NCBI GenBank assembly: GCA_963682175.1
Contig: OY821786.1
Span: 34,837,501-34,901,500 of the forward strand
DNA length: 64,000 nucleotides
Source of the DNA: Triglochin maritima
Taxonomy: Eukaryota; Streptophyta; Magnoliopsida; Alismatales; Juncaginaceae
Direction of reading: 5' to 3'
The position numbers and the translations under genes are program-made. The notes beneath the pieces are model-generated. The model worked only from the letters and a program-made list of their open reading frames with translations. It had not been told where the DNA came from and ran no database searches. This document shows, piece by piece, positions 21,000-32,668 of this stretch. Numbering within the stretch: the first letter of the stretch is position 1; each line of letters starts with the position of its first letter.

Positions 21000-23425
21000 A
21001 TGCCTCCTAAACAGGGGAAGGCTGTCGCTCATACTCGCGGTGAGAGTGAGACTGCGAGGGATGAGGCTTGGGAGGAGGAGCGTCGGACGTTGTTCGATAC
21101 GGTCAGACGTCTGACTGAGATGCTACAGCAGCAGACAACACAGACTGGGCAGACGGGGACTGGCGCTATGCATGACCGGTTTATGTGCCAGCATCCGCCT
21201 ACCTTTCTGGGGCAGTACGATGCAGAGGCTGTGGAGGAGTGGATCTTCACGATGCAGATGATTTTTAGTGCGATTGGTTGTCCTCCAGAGGCGAGAGTGG
21301 GTCTGGCCACTTATGTGTTGGGCGGTGCTGCGTCCAACTGGTGGAGGTCCACATCGGCAGTGGTATTTGCAGATAGAGAGGATATAGCCTGGGAGGAGTT
21401 CGTTGGCGAGTTCAACGAGCAGTATTTTCCGCAGCATGTGCAGGATACGAAGATGGAGGAGTTTCTGAGTCTTCAGCATGGAGACATGACCTTGGGAGGT
21501 TACATCGGGAAGTTCAACGCCCTTGAGCGTTACTGTCCCGAGATGTATATCACGCAGGAGCTGAGGGCTGGGAAGTTCGTCCGGGGACTCCGGAAACAGT
21601 TGAGGACGAAGGTGTTGACACATATGCCGAGCACGTTAGCCGATGCAGTGAAGAGTGCTACTGTTCTTGATCGTGACTACAGAGAGAACTACCAGGATGA
21701 GAGGAAGCCATCGGGTAGGTTCTCTGGGAGGCCGGGAGGTCAGACTGGGGGGAATCCGGGCAAGAGACCCCGGTTTGAGGGAGCAGGAGGTGCAACACCG
21801 CGACCTGAGCCTTGTGGTAGTTGTGGCAGGTTTCACTCTGGGCAGTGTTTCACTACTGGAGCTTGTCATGGTTGTGGCCAGCTGGGCCACTTTATTAGGA
21901 GCTGTCCGAGCCGAGGAGCTGGGCCGAGCAGACCACCGGGATTACTAGCGCCAGGCAGAGGTGGAGGCGGAGGTAGACCACCTTTTAGACCACAGCAGGG
22001 GTAGCGCACTGGCAGGGTTTTCACCATCCAGGCAGAGGAGGCTAGGGATGGAGGTGCTGTTGTGGAAGGTACACTTCTTGTCGCTGGTTCAGTAGCTAGA
22101 GTGCTCTTTGATTGTGGCGCGACACACTCGTTCATCTCAGAGCGATTTGCGGTAGTGTTGGGTTGTACCCTTGCGATGTTGACTGCCACTTTGGAGGTCA
22201 GCAAACCCCTGGGTCTGGTGGGCACTGTGGGGAGATTTGTCCCCGCCGCCACGGTTGTTTCGGGAGATCAGGAGTTTCCGGCAGACCTGGTCTTGCTACC
22301 GATGGAGGACTTTGATGTCATACTTGGGATGGATTGGCTGTCCCAATATGATGTTCGAGTCTTGTGCCGTGAGAAGAAGATTTTGATCTCGAGGAAGGGT
22401 TTGCCTGATATTCTGATCAGAGGGGTCAGAAACAGAGGAGGTCGCGTTATTGTATCTGCTGTGAGGGCTCAGAGGCTGTTACAGCAGAGTTGTGCAGCAT
22501 TTTTAGCGACGCTTGTGGTTGCGGAGACAGAGTCTCAGAGATTGGAGGGCATTGAGGTGGTGTAGGAGTTTGCGGATGTTTTTCCAGCGGAGATTCCAGG
22601 TTTACCACCGCACCGAGAGTTGGAGTTCGGCATCGAGTTGACAGCTGACACTACACCGCAGTTGAAGGCTCCATACCGGATGACACCTGCTGAGTTGACA
22701 GAGTTGAAGAAGCAGTTGCAGGAGTTGATGGACTCTAGATTTATCAGACCGAGTGTCTCGCCTTGGGGTGCACCGGTTTTGTTTGTGAAGAAGAAGGACG
22801 AATCTTTGAGGATGTGCATAGACTACAGGATGCTGAACCAGGTGACAGTGAAGAATAGATATCCTTTACCTAGGATCGATGACCTTTTCGACCAGCTGCA
22901 GTCAGCGAAGGTTTTCTCGAAGATTGACCTGCGTTCAGGATATCACCAGTTGAGGATCCGAGATGAGGACATCCAGAAGACAACTTTCAGGACGAGATAT
23001 GGACACTACGAGTTCTTGGTGATGTCATTTGGATTGACGAATGCTCCAGCAGCGTTCATGGATTTGATGCACCGGACATTCAGGCAGTATATTGACAGAT
23101 TTGTGATTGTCTTTGTGGATGACATTTTGATCTATTCACCAGATGTGAAGCAGCATAGAGAGCATCTGAGGATTGTACTCAGCATCTTGAGAGCTCAGCA
23201 GTTATATGCTAAGTTCTCAAAGTGCGAGTTTTAGTTGGACAGAGTGGCGTTCCTCGGACACATTGTATCGGCAGAGGGGATATCAGTGGATCCGGCGAAG
23301 GTAGAGGCAGTGACACAGTGGAGGACCCCTACGAGCGTGACGGAGATTAGGAGCTTTATTGGACTGGCGGGTTATTACCGTCGCTTCATCAAAGACTTCT
23401 CGAGATTGACAGCACCACTGACTTC
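21000..23425 (+). pseudogene. Ty3/gypsy gag-pol polyprotein, truncated, with three in-frame amber stops
   Basis: One continuous frame from the ATG at 21000. The gag core covers about residues 60-230 and a CCHC zinc knuckle lies near residues 288-301 (CHGCGQLGHFIRSC). The aspartic protease has LFDCGATHSF (D371, with Cys where Ser/Thr is usual). Reverse transcriptase has [15 protein letters not shown] and FVDDIL (D707/D708). In-frame TAG stops at 22002-22004, 22563-22565 and 23232-23234 interrupt otherwise intact sequence. After about 23425 pol is lost: no RNase H, integrase or 3' LTR follows. The element is therefore dead. Gag-pol order and sequence style fit the chromovirus-like plant gypsy group, but the integrase/chromodomain that would prove it is absent. 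Confidence 0.9.
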
Positions 23426-26108
23426 TCGAGATTGTATGGTCACTTTTGTATGGTCATATTCACATTTTATTACCGTCGCTTCATAAAATGAAAGTTATAT
23501 GCATATTCATATTTTCGTAACATTTTAACACCATGCATTCCCGTATTCATGTGTTCGTTGTGGTCTTCTAGTCTACATACTCCCAACGTAGGGTGTAAAA
23601 AAGTAGGATGTTGTAAACCAGTATGATGTACCTAGCTATCTTCTTGACCGCTAACAAGTACAATGATATCTAGTTTACCATGCGTTCTTCCCTTTCTTGC
23701 CCAATTAACCAGTATGAGGCGAATCTCGGGGGTATGGTGTTGGAATTGTCTCCCATTCCAACAAAATTTGGAGGCTAAAACAAAAAGGTAAGAGTCATGT
23801 TAGATGTAAGGTTGCGTCGAGGAAGCAATTGCAAAGTCAATGACAAAAACAGATAGAGAATTGAGTGAGAATCGAGTCCAAAAAGTGTTGTTGTCCAGAG
23901 ATAGTCCATTTATGGTCTACCAGAAACTGTCAACCGTTTTGGAATTCCGTCTAATAGTTTTGGTGCAGTTCTGAACTTAGAGTTTGTCATGCATTTTTCG
24001 GTCAATTATTTTGGAAGTTCTTTTGACCATTTTGGTACGGTTTGGATTCAATTTTTTGACAGATTCGTTTGACCATTCAGAGTGAACATTGATTTTTGGG
24101 CGGGTATGTTGGCTAATTTGGACAATTTTATCCTTATTTTGAGGGTTGTATAAAAAGGAAGCTATAACCCTTATGTTCTTAGTCCAAAAAAGAGGGACCC
24201 TAAGCTTGGAGGCAAGCTTGGAGAAGAGGAACCCATCTAGAGTTTGGCCTCTTGGTTCAATATCTTCCTCCTTGATAAACAAATAATTCCACTAATAATT
24301 ATCAAATGGATTGGAATTTTCTCAACTTAATGTTATTATGTATCAGCACATCGAACATATTTTTCTAAAAATTGGAACCCAAAAGATTGTCTCAAAGGAC
24401 AAGTGGTCTAGCTTGCCGCATCTTATTTTTGGACATTTTCCCAAATTACAAATCCCATTTGATAAGTTGTGTTTGGCCTGTAATCGTCTGTTAAGGTTGA
24501 GATTAGAAGGATGTGTTAATTCTTGAAATCTCTGCCATCAAAGTAACTGGATTAACTACCTCCCTCCAATTTGGCAAGGGTTCACGTTCCATAAAAAATA
24601 TAAATAACACTTGCATAAGCATCCTAAAGTTTTGACAAATACGATTATCGTATTATTCTTGAGCTGAGTGGCAAGAGCAAAAAACGTAAACGAATGCATT
24701 TTTATGTTGTTGCATTAATTTTTGGACAATTGTTGGCATCAAAAGTGACACCTAAAACATTTCTAGTGCAAAATAATGAGACCTCTAAGACTCTTATACA
24801 ACCTCTAAGACCTCATTTGTAACCTTTAAGGCATTATTTGCTGAGAACATAATCATTGTAATACCATAACCTTCTTAAACATTAGCGAATTAATAACAAT
24901 ACATAAACAAGTAGAGAGAAAGTTGATTAGCTTGCCTTAACCTCTTCCTTTGGAAGAGAGAAGACAAGTGCGCAAACCAATTAGATTAAGCATCCATTTG
25001 CTATAAGAACGGAAACTATATTAAAACCCTGAAGAGAACAACTAACTAATTAGCTAACTAACCAAATAACAAGGTTATGACAAATTGATTAGCTCGGCTA
25101 ACCATCCAACAATTGCCAACCAATAGCATCGAATTCCAGCAATAATTTTCTAGCTTCGGCCTTCGGGGCTCATGTATGTTTACGTTCACTTTGTTAATAT
25201 GATGTTATTGCTTAAAAAAAAAGATTATGGAATTGAAATTAGCATGACAATCTTTCAGTAATATTTTCAAAATATGAAAGGATGATTTGTTTACATGTCA
25301 CTAATAACTTACAAAATTGGAGATATGACATCTGAAAGAAATTATTTTTTCTAATGTAAAAAAAAAACATTTGCTACCATATCATTACTTTTTTTGTCAC
25401 ATGTCATTACTAATATTTTATGAAAATTTTGCAAAATCATCTTTAAATAAACTCAAAATTCATAAATTTTATTTTTTTGTTATAAATTTTACAAAAAATC
25501 ACTTGGATAATTTGTTAAATATTTTTCATTTATCTACTCTCTCTCTCATTTATCTCTATCATATATGTTTTTAAGGTAAAATTAATATAACTAACGTAAG
25601 TTAATGGAGAAGTTTACAGAATGACATGACCAAAAAAAGTAATGACATTGTTTTTCTTTAGCATTATATCAAATAATTTCTTTCAGATAATACATTTTCA
25701 ATTTTGTAAGCTGTTAGTGGCATACAAGTAAATGACCCAATAAGAAATGAAAAACTCCTTCCTTTCGGGAGAGAGAAAATTAAAAAAAAAAGGCATAAAC
25801 AAAAGAAAATCCAACATCCTTGGGCCGTTTGAAACCTCCGAATGCTTCCTCTTCCCTCCTCCACTCCATTTCTGCGAAATCTCCGAATCCCACATTCCCG
25901 CAGAGGTTGAGGTTGAGGTGGTGAACTCCTCCATCTCATCTCCAAACCCAACATTCGAAAATCGAAAAAAAAACCTTTCTTTTCCTCCCCAAATCCGACC
26001 CACATCGGATTCCGGCCTCAAAATCAAACTTTGATCCCTGAAATCGCTTAAAGATCTGATCTTGGAAGGACCCATTAGCTGGATTCGTCGAATTCTCCGG
26101 TTCAGGTG
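23426..26108. other. Intergenic region with possible LTR fragment
   Basis: The first ~60 bp are rearranged copies of the adjacent pol sequence. At 23738 a TGTTGGAATTG start, followed by a TATAAAAAG at about 24148, suggests an LTR of the TGTTGG type, but I could not find its other end. The remainder to 25700 is AT-rich without a supported gene. 25750-26100 is probably promoter and 5' UTR of the next gene. Confidence 0.35.
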
Positions 26109-27966
26109 ATGGGTTCGGATTCCGACCCGTCTTTCCCATCTTTCCAATGGCGGAGATCAGTTAAGAGGAAGATCGATGAGGCGGATAGAGACTTCGTCGG
26201 AGAATCCCTTAATTTCGCCGGAGGTCCGGCAATTGGGGTTCCGGCGAAAGTCGAGTTCGAGAACGAGTGCTTTCTCCTAAGAGAAGCTCTTTCGAAGCAA
26301 CAGAAGACAATAAAAGAGCTTTACACCGAGCTCGAGGAGGAACGAAACGCCTCCTCAAGCGCGGCCAATGAGGCAATGTCTATGATGCTTAGGATTCAGA
26401 GAGAGAAGGCAGAGATCCAAATGGAGTTTCGGCAATTCAAGCGGTTCGCGGAGGAGAAGATGGCGCACGACCAACAACAGATACTCAACCTCGAGGAAGC
26501 CTTCTTCAAGCGGGACCAAACCGTCCAAGCGCTCTCTTGTGAGGTACAATCTTACAAGCACCGTGTTTTAAGTTTCGGTATCGACCCCGACGAGAGAGGG
26601 GAGGTGCCAAATGAATTTGATTCGAATGAGATTGATCAAGACGATAGTGATAATGAGACTGGTGTGCCGGTTTTCGACAACCCCTTTTATGATTACCCAT
26701 CTTTGAGATGCAACATTGTGGATGTTGATATGGATGAGGAAATGATTGATCTTGATAAGTACACTAGCACACCGAGGACCCCGATTAGGAACGTTACCCG
26801 CGAGCATTTGCACCATATCGAGCAACGGATATGCCGGATGGAGAGGAATTCGAGTAGTGGGCATCTTAATGTGTTGGAGAAGGGGGTTTTGGTTGGTAAT
26901 TCACCGCTCCGGCCGAAATATTTGCGTATGCTTTCTACCGATAGTATGGGGTCGTTTAATGGGCACGACTACTCAAGCTGTGATGAGATTCCATCAATGG
27001 TGGATCGGAATTCGGATGTTGGGGACGATGCAACCGACAGGGTCTACACGGTTGATACCATCCATGGTGTGTATAAACCAATGGCTCCTATTGGGGGTTA
27101 CGATGATTGTGTGAGCACACCGCGAGATTTGGGGATTCGAGGGAATATGAAATTGAACGAGCCTGATATACAGAAGCTTTACATGAGATTGCAAGCGCTC
27201 GAGGCAGATAGGGAGTCACTGAAGCACGAAATTATGTCAATGAGGACCGACAAGGCACAACTTGTGTTGCTTAGGGAGATAGCCCAGAATTTGTGCAGGG
27301 ATGCAGCAAATTTAGGACCCGTGCCGGAGAGGAGGATTGTGAAGAGTCAAGCTCTGTTTAGGGGACTCTCTATCATATCTGTTTTTAAGGTAAAAAATCC
27401 CCCCATAATCTCAAATCTCGACAATGCATTTAATTTATTGTGCTTTTATTTACATATTTTTATGACTTGTAATTCAGAAATAGGAAGATTTTAGCTCTTT
27501 CAAGATTCAGAGCAGCACAGTTAGGTACATGACATGTTCAGCAATCACCGTACCATTGTCTGAATCAGATTTGCTACCACTATGTTGGATTGAGTAAATC
27601 GTTATAACAAATGGCAGTGAAACTTTGTACTAAACATGTTCTACATTAGTTACATGTTAAGATTCTTCAGGTGTCTTGGATACAACATTAATATATTATT
27701 GAATCATAACGGACGGGACATATATTATTACTTATTTAGCCATTACATTATTCTTGTTATTTGAGTCTTAGATCCAAGCATATGCTAATCTACATATACT
27801 AATATATACTGAATAAGTTGATTGATTTGGTTACATCAGCTATGTAATTGTTTTATTGATTTTATGCTTCGCATTCCGTTAGCCTGCGAGTTTATTTCTC
27901 TTTCTTGTGTTTCAGTGGATTGCATCGTTTGTTTTCTGGAGAAGAGAAGCAGGTCGCAGCAAGTAA
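26109..27966 (+). CDS. GTD-binding (zein-binding, DUF593) domain protein, myosin-binding-protein-7-like
   Basis: Exon 1 (26109-27389, 427 codons) ends at AAG|GTAAAA. Exon 2 (27916-27966) adds WIASFVFWRREAGRSK and a stop, for a total of 443 residues. Residues ~50-155 form the GTD-binding domain: a long charged coiled coil with FENECFLLREALSKQQKTI, LYTELEEERNASSSAANEAM and the FKRFAEEKM…Q segment. This is the block that binds myosin XI globular tails in plant MyoB proteins. A second short coiled coil lies at ~355-395 (LYMRLQALEADRESLKHEIM). The C-terminal exon is hydrophobic and basic, possibly a membrane-associating tail. MyoB proteins act as myosin receptors on vesicles. It faces the reductase gene downstream (convergent). 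The specific MYOB number is uncertain. Confidence 0.85.
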
Positions 27967-28314
27967 GTGCTTCTAGTACGACGATGGATTTGTTTCACTT
28001 CTTAACTGTTGTTGGTGTCTAACACCAACCAAACATCTCAGGTATACGTTCGGCTTATCGCACAACAATGCCGGTTTATTGATTGTTCTAGACAAGTATC
28101 CGTCCATGCGCCAGTGGAGATGTCTCACTAAACCGCACCCTAGACTCGAATCAACCGTTCCCTTTCGTCTTACCCTGTAAAATACTAGAAATTCAGTTGT
28201 CCCACCTGCAATTCTATGTTGTTTTTAGAACCCCATTCATTTGAAACATGAAAGAAACATTGAACATTATTTTTATTAATTCAGATAAGAAGTGTTTCTG
28301 CTCGGTACATCGAA
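27967..28314. other. Convergent intergenic spacer (two 3' ends)
   Basis: About 350 bp between the stop codons of two convergent genes. It presumably holds both 3' UTRs and polyadenylation regions. No other feature is seen. Confidence 0.5.
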
Positions 28315-29475
28315 TCAGAAAATGTAAGGTACAAGTGCTTTGACTCCTTTGGGGAAGTTCTCGAATTTTGAAACGTACCATTTTCTTGTTACAATGCTTC
28401 TTCCAGAGAGGTATGCAAAGGTGCCCAAAGTGAAGGCTAATGTGTAGAATGTTTGTGACATGCAAGTAAGACCAACAAAGCCAATGATCTCGAAAAGGTA
28501 ATGTGGGCAAATCACAAGCCCGAAAAGGCCTCCTCTCGGAATTTTGTACGCCTTATCGTCTTTGTTTTTCCGTAGGTTGGCTAGAAGATAGTGATGATAT
28601 AAGTTGCCTGAAAGTCCGACCACAAAGAGTAGGAAACCTATGTATTTCAGGTCAATGACAGGGTCTGCCATGCCAGCCGCGAGATGCTGAGAGTAGATCA
28701 TGCAGATACTGCTAACTAAATAGCTCGTGCTGACCGGAATGATTGTTTCGACACTCATGTCTCCTCCAAATTTGTGCAAAAACAAGACCTTTAAGATTTA
28801 ACATTTTGAAAAACATTAGTAGTTTGTTGCTAAGATGAGTTGATGGATCATTAAACAAACACGGCCAAAGCCATTGGCAGCATTTTTATTTTTGTTCTCC
28901 AATTTAAAGACAATGTTTTGTTCTTTCAATATACAATGTCATGTTGGTTTATCTTCCAAAAAAAAACAATGTCATGTTGGTTAATTGAGACTATTGATGA
29001 GAAATGAGCAACATATTTTAGAAGTGATAGAGTTAATTTTAATTATTAAGGCAATTCTGGAATTGCATCCTATCAATTACGAGCATTTAGTACTTGGATC
29101 GGTTAAGATACACGTTAGGTATGAAAGGAGTAGTAGTTTTGTTTTTACCTCTAGATCTCTTTTAAGGAAGTGGATAATGACCGCCCATTGAACCATAATT
29201 TGTCTTAATGACCCATCGAAGAAGCCAAAGTAGGCGGAGGCAGCGATGGCGGCGGCGAGCGCAGGTGTGTAGAAAATCAACATCCCATTGCGTCCCGACA
29301 TACGTTTGGAGGTCACTTGGAGGGCGGCCGAGTCACGAAATTTCGAGTACTTCATGTGTATTCCCTTGACCTCCTTAACGCCCGCTTGGGCCAAAGCCAC
29401 GAAGCCCATAACCGACGTGACCGTCAGAAATATCGACGACGGCGGCGGGAAGAGGAACACACCGGAGCCCAACAT
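28315..29475 (-). CDS. 3-oxo-5-alpha-steroid 4-dehydrogenase (steroid 5-alpha-reductase) family membrane protein
   Basis: Two exons on the minus strand, 29475-29149 and 28788-28315, join in phase 0 (…FLKRDLE|VLFLHKFGG…) to 266 residues, the usual length for the plant At5g16010-type subgroup. The protein is largely hydrophobic with about six membrane spans. The C-terminal catalytic domain carries GNLYHHYLLANLRK, YKIPRGGLFGLVICPHYLFE and GRSIVTRKWYVSKFENFPKG, typical of the steroid reductase C-terminal family. Members reduce enone double bonds of steroids or polyprenoids using NADPH in the ER; the true substrate here is unknown. The ATG at 29475 was preferred over the in-frame upstream ATG at 29568 because MLGSGVFLFPPPSS matches family N-termini. 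A truncated copy of exon 1 lies at 32669-32880. Confidence 0.88.
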
Positions 29476-29622
29476 GTTTTTTAGGCAACAAAGTTGAGTT
29501 GTGGTGTGGTTTGGATGTGAGTTTTTGGTGTTGTTGGCTTGGAATGAATAATTAACGATGGCAACCATAAGAGTTTGTTGGATGCATTTATCCCACGTAG
29601 TCTGGAATCTGCATGTGGTTCC

Positions 29623-29733
29623 TGTGAGAACCCAACTTTAATAATTACTTAATCTTAGATGGAGGGGTGACATCTTGATTGGAAGATTAGGCGGTGAAGT
29701 GATGACCAGGGGTGACTTCTCTCTCTCATTTGT
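29623..29733 (+). mobile_element. 5' end fragment of a gypsy-type LTR, plus orientation
   Basis: TGTGAGAACCCAACTTTAAT resembles the starts of the LTRs at 11625 and 19023. After ~110 bp it runs straight into the 3' end of an LTR in the opposite orientation, so only the head of this copy survives. Confidence 0.45.
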
Positions 29734-30149
29734 TGTCTTAAATCCTGGACAACGAAAAATTTAAACTTTTAAAATCAAAGGAAACACAAAGATAAAACCA
29801 TTAAAAGTGGAGACATTACTCGACAAATGCCCAAATATATCTTGTGCACCATATTACATAAGAGTTTGTCAAAAGAGTCATTACATCAGAATACGAAATA
29901 CATAATACATGTAACCACGACAACCTAAAATAGACAGACAACATAATACAGTCCCAAAGTGCAATCTCTCTCGGTCACCACCCACCAGAACCTAAAGCGT
30001 TCATGAAAATAAACATAACAACAATGTCTGAGTTTCCATAAGGAAATCCCGTATGACAAGCTCACATATATGCCCTAACATACTAGTATTGCATGACATG
30101 AATACAAGCAATAAAACAACATTCCCACTAAGGGAAAAACCGGACATCT

Positions 30150-30720
30150 GTCCCATGATCGTTCCCGCTGCCACACAGGCCGCGCGGTCTACAATCGCCA
30201 CCGCTGCCACACAGGCCGCACGGTCCACAACCACCGGTACCACACAGGCCACACGGTCCACAACATCGTCGCCGCCATACAGGCCTCACACGATCCTCCC
30301 TGCCGCCACACAGGCCGCACGAGCCGAACATCGGGTCTCCGTGGAGACCTACCGTAGGCACATACGGTCTAGTGTACAGTACGCAACACATCCCCACACG
30401 CGACTACACAAGCCAAGGGATCGGTGAGGAGGCATTCGCACTTCAGCGCAAGTAGAATCAGATCTGAAAATATCGTGGTCCACCACCACACCAACAGAGT
30501 CGTTGCTCAGGTCGGTCAATCACCGGCGCCACACAGACAGCACGATATCTTACTCGATAGGTGCCCAATCGAGCTACCTGCCGGAAATCATCATCGACAG
30601 TCCATCGCCGTAACCACACATGCCATGCGCGATCCTCCCTGCCGCCACACAGGGCGCACAAGGGCCCTCCCTTTGCCACACAGGCCGCACGGGCTCGTGC
30701 AATCACTGTTTATCAAGGCC
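30150..30720 (-). repeat. GC-rich tandem repeat in the inverted LTR
   Basis: Repeated GCCACACAGGCCGCACGG-like units, the reverse complement of the repeat at about 16800-17330. They create long open frames on both strands that are not genes. Confidence 0.7.
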
Positions 30721-31142
30721 AGTCGAACATATCCGCCACACAAAGGGCCAGACAATCGACAGATCTGAACCGAAGTCCGCGGGGTCATCGAGCTCCACGT
30801 GCAGACACCAACTCCGCTGCTATAAAAGCAGGGCAGCGGCCTCCGTAGCCATCCAGGCCGGTAGTCACTTCACCCAACGACAGTTGCGTGCCCGCTGAAG
30901 CAATGAGATCCGCAATCCCTCAGGCTGCTACTCTAACACGAGTCAAATCAGAAACTACGTCACCCTCTATAATGTAGAGGAGACACGTCCCAAGTATCCA
31001 CACTCTTCCACACGGCGGTCCCTGGGCATGCACGAGCAACGTACCCGCCGTCACCTCCCAGCTCACGCTCCAAGCGAGGACACGAGTTTCCGTGGACAGA
31101 GTTGACACTCCACTAGGACCAGGATTCAATTTTGGGCTCAAA

Positions 31143-31354
31143 CGGTCGACCGAAAGAGGTATACCGGTCGACCGCTTCCGTAGAGTAATCGGTCGACCGA
31201 ACGCCTACAACGGTCGAACTCTGTTCTCAAAACTAAATCCCCAACGGTCGAACAAAGGTCTAAAACCGGTCGACCAAACGTGGTCAAAATCCGGAGTCTG
31301 GTCAAAATCACATAAGTCTATTCGGTCAACCGACTCAGGGGTCCCGGTCGACCG
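31143..31354. repeat. CGGTCGACCG palindrome array, inverted LTR
   Basis: Perfect copies at 31143, 31165, 31190 and 31345. Imperfect copies continue to about 31705. Confidence 0.85.
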
Positions 31355-32298
31355 AAAACTACCAGGGTCATCCTAGCATTCTAGGTCATCTACCGGTGGA
31401 ACAAGACACAACAAACGGTCGAACAACATACTATAAACTTAAGCTCACTTAAGTTCCGGTCGGACAAAAGGTTTAGGACAGTCGACCGTTTGGATGGTCA
31501 ACGTCCGGTCCACGCGAAACACGAAGCAACGGTCGAACGATCCAAGGATCCCGTTCGACCGAAAACATCCAGACAAACCTCGACTCACCAGCACACGCAC
31601 GACCGATCGACCGCCACATAAGGTATCGTTCGACCGGTGTTGGTTAAATTCGGGCAAAACACTAAACCGATCGACCGCCCGAAGGAAACTGGTCGACCGT
31701 TGGTTGACATCAACCTTGCACCAGCCAAGGATTTTACGCCATTTCTTCGTCGCCGGCGAGGTCTCCGACCTCCCGCGACAGACCACAACTCCACCCCAAC
31801 TTGGGTGAGCAAAAAGGCCTCTAATGCAAGAACTTGATATACCTTCTTTGCGAAGAACGACGACTTCACCGGAGAACACCGGAGTTCCGCAACCAACTCC
31901 GGTCCGCACCACTCGCACCTCTTCCTTCTAGCTTGCACGCCCGCCTTGCTCAACAATCCTTACCACCGGAGCTCGAGGATCTTGAAGGAGAGGAAAAGAG
32001 TTGAAGAAGAAAGAAGCAAGAAGAAATAAAGAAGGAGAGGGAGGAGACGTGAGAGAGAGAAGAAGAAGAAAAAGGAGGGAGATGGGTTTTCTCCACCAAC
32101 CAAGCCACCATCAACCCATGCCTCCCATCACCTCACCCTTCACTTCACCACTCTACACCATCACCCTACCAACCTACTTCCCATCACCACCATACCTCCA
32201 CTATTCCCTCTTCAACTCCCCATGCAAGCTTCTCCAAATAGCACACCTAATCACCAAAGAACCTTAATTAAGTTAGGGTCATAACAAGTACCACTTTT

Positions 32299-32586
32299 TC
32301 AACCACCACTCCTTTCTTTCACTATTGTTGCAAGAATGTGGTACTTGTTTGATGTAACCTTACACCAATCCAGTAACAAAAAACTTGAATAATCATCTTC
32401 ACAACCTTCATCCAAATACTTGTCTATTTCTGATTTTGCATTTTTGTCATCCTCTCTTAATTTTTTTTGGAAGTCATACCGGAAATGGTCATCATCAATG
32501 TCTTCATCAATACCAACAATTGTTTGTCCAACAATCTGCATGTCATTTGCATTCTCATTCTTACTACGTGAGGCAATTTCAGACAC
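32299..32586 (-). pseudogene. hAT transposase fragment
   Basis: The minus-strand frame contains YDFQKKLREDDKNAKSEID, then YLDEGCEDD and LLDWCKVTSNKYHILATI. This matches the region just before and into the C-terminal dimerisation domain of plant hAT transposases (usually LDWWK…N…KYP.LS). Only ~95 residues remain. The inverted LTR begins 13 bp away. Confidence 0.7.
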
Positions 32587-32668
32587 TTTATACTCCTAAA
32601 AAATAGTCTCCAATGTCTCCCACACTTTATCAGTTTCATCATCAATTTCCTTCTGAGTTTAGTACAAT

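Larger units (their letters stand above)
29734..32286 (-). mobile_element. Long gypsy-type LTR, inverted orientation
   Basis: Read on the minus strand it starts TGTTATGACCCTAAC (32286) and ends AAAGTTTAAATTTTTCGTTG near 29750. It is colinear with the solo LTR at 11625-17744 over its whole ~2.5 kb. It carries four perfect CGGTCGACCG sites (31143, 31165, 31190, 31345) and the inverted GC-rich tandem repeat. It lacks the CACTA insertion, so 31801-31830 shows the uninterrupted target. Flanks (TTTGT / AGTAC) do not match, so the original duplication has been lost or rearranged. No internal region adjoins it. Confidence 0.8.

Noticed and set aside
24311..24526. 71-codon frame with WSSLPHLIF resembling an F-box start
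   Set aside because: The match covers too few residues, and no second conserved block or continuing exon follows.
29476..29568. N-terminal extension of the steroid reductase
   Set aside because: Thirty-one residues without similarity to the family and without hydrophobic signal; ATG at 29475 fits the family start.
30128..30898. Overlapping long open frames on both strands (about 60-125 codons)
   Set aside because: They arise from the GC-rich tandem repeat of the LTR, which lacks stops in several frames; products are low-complexity and match no family.
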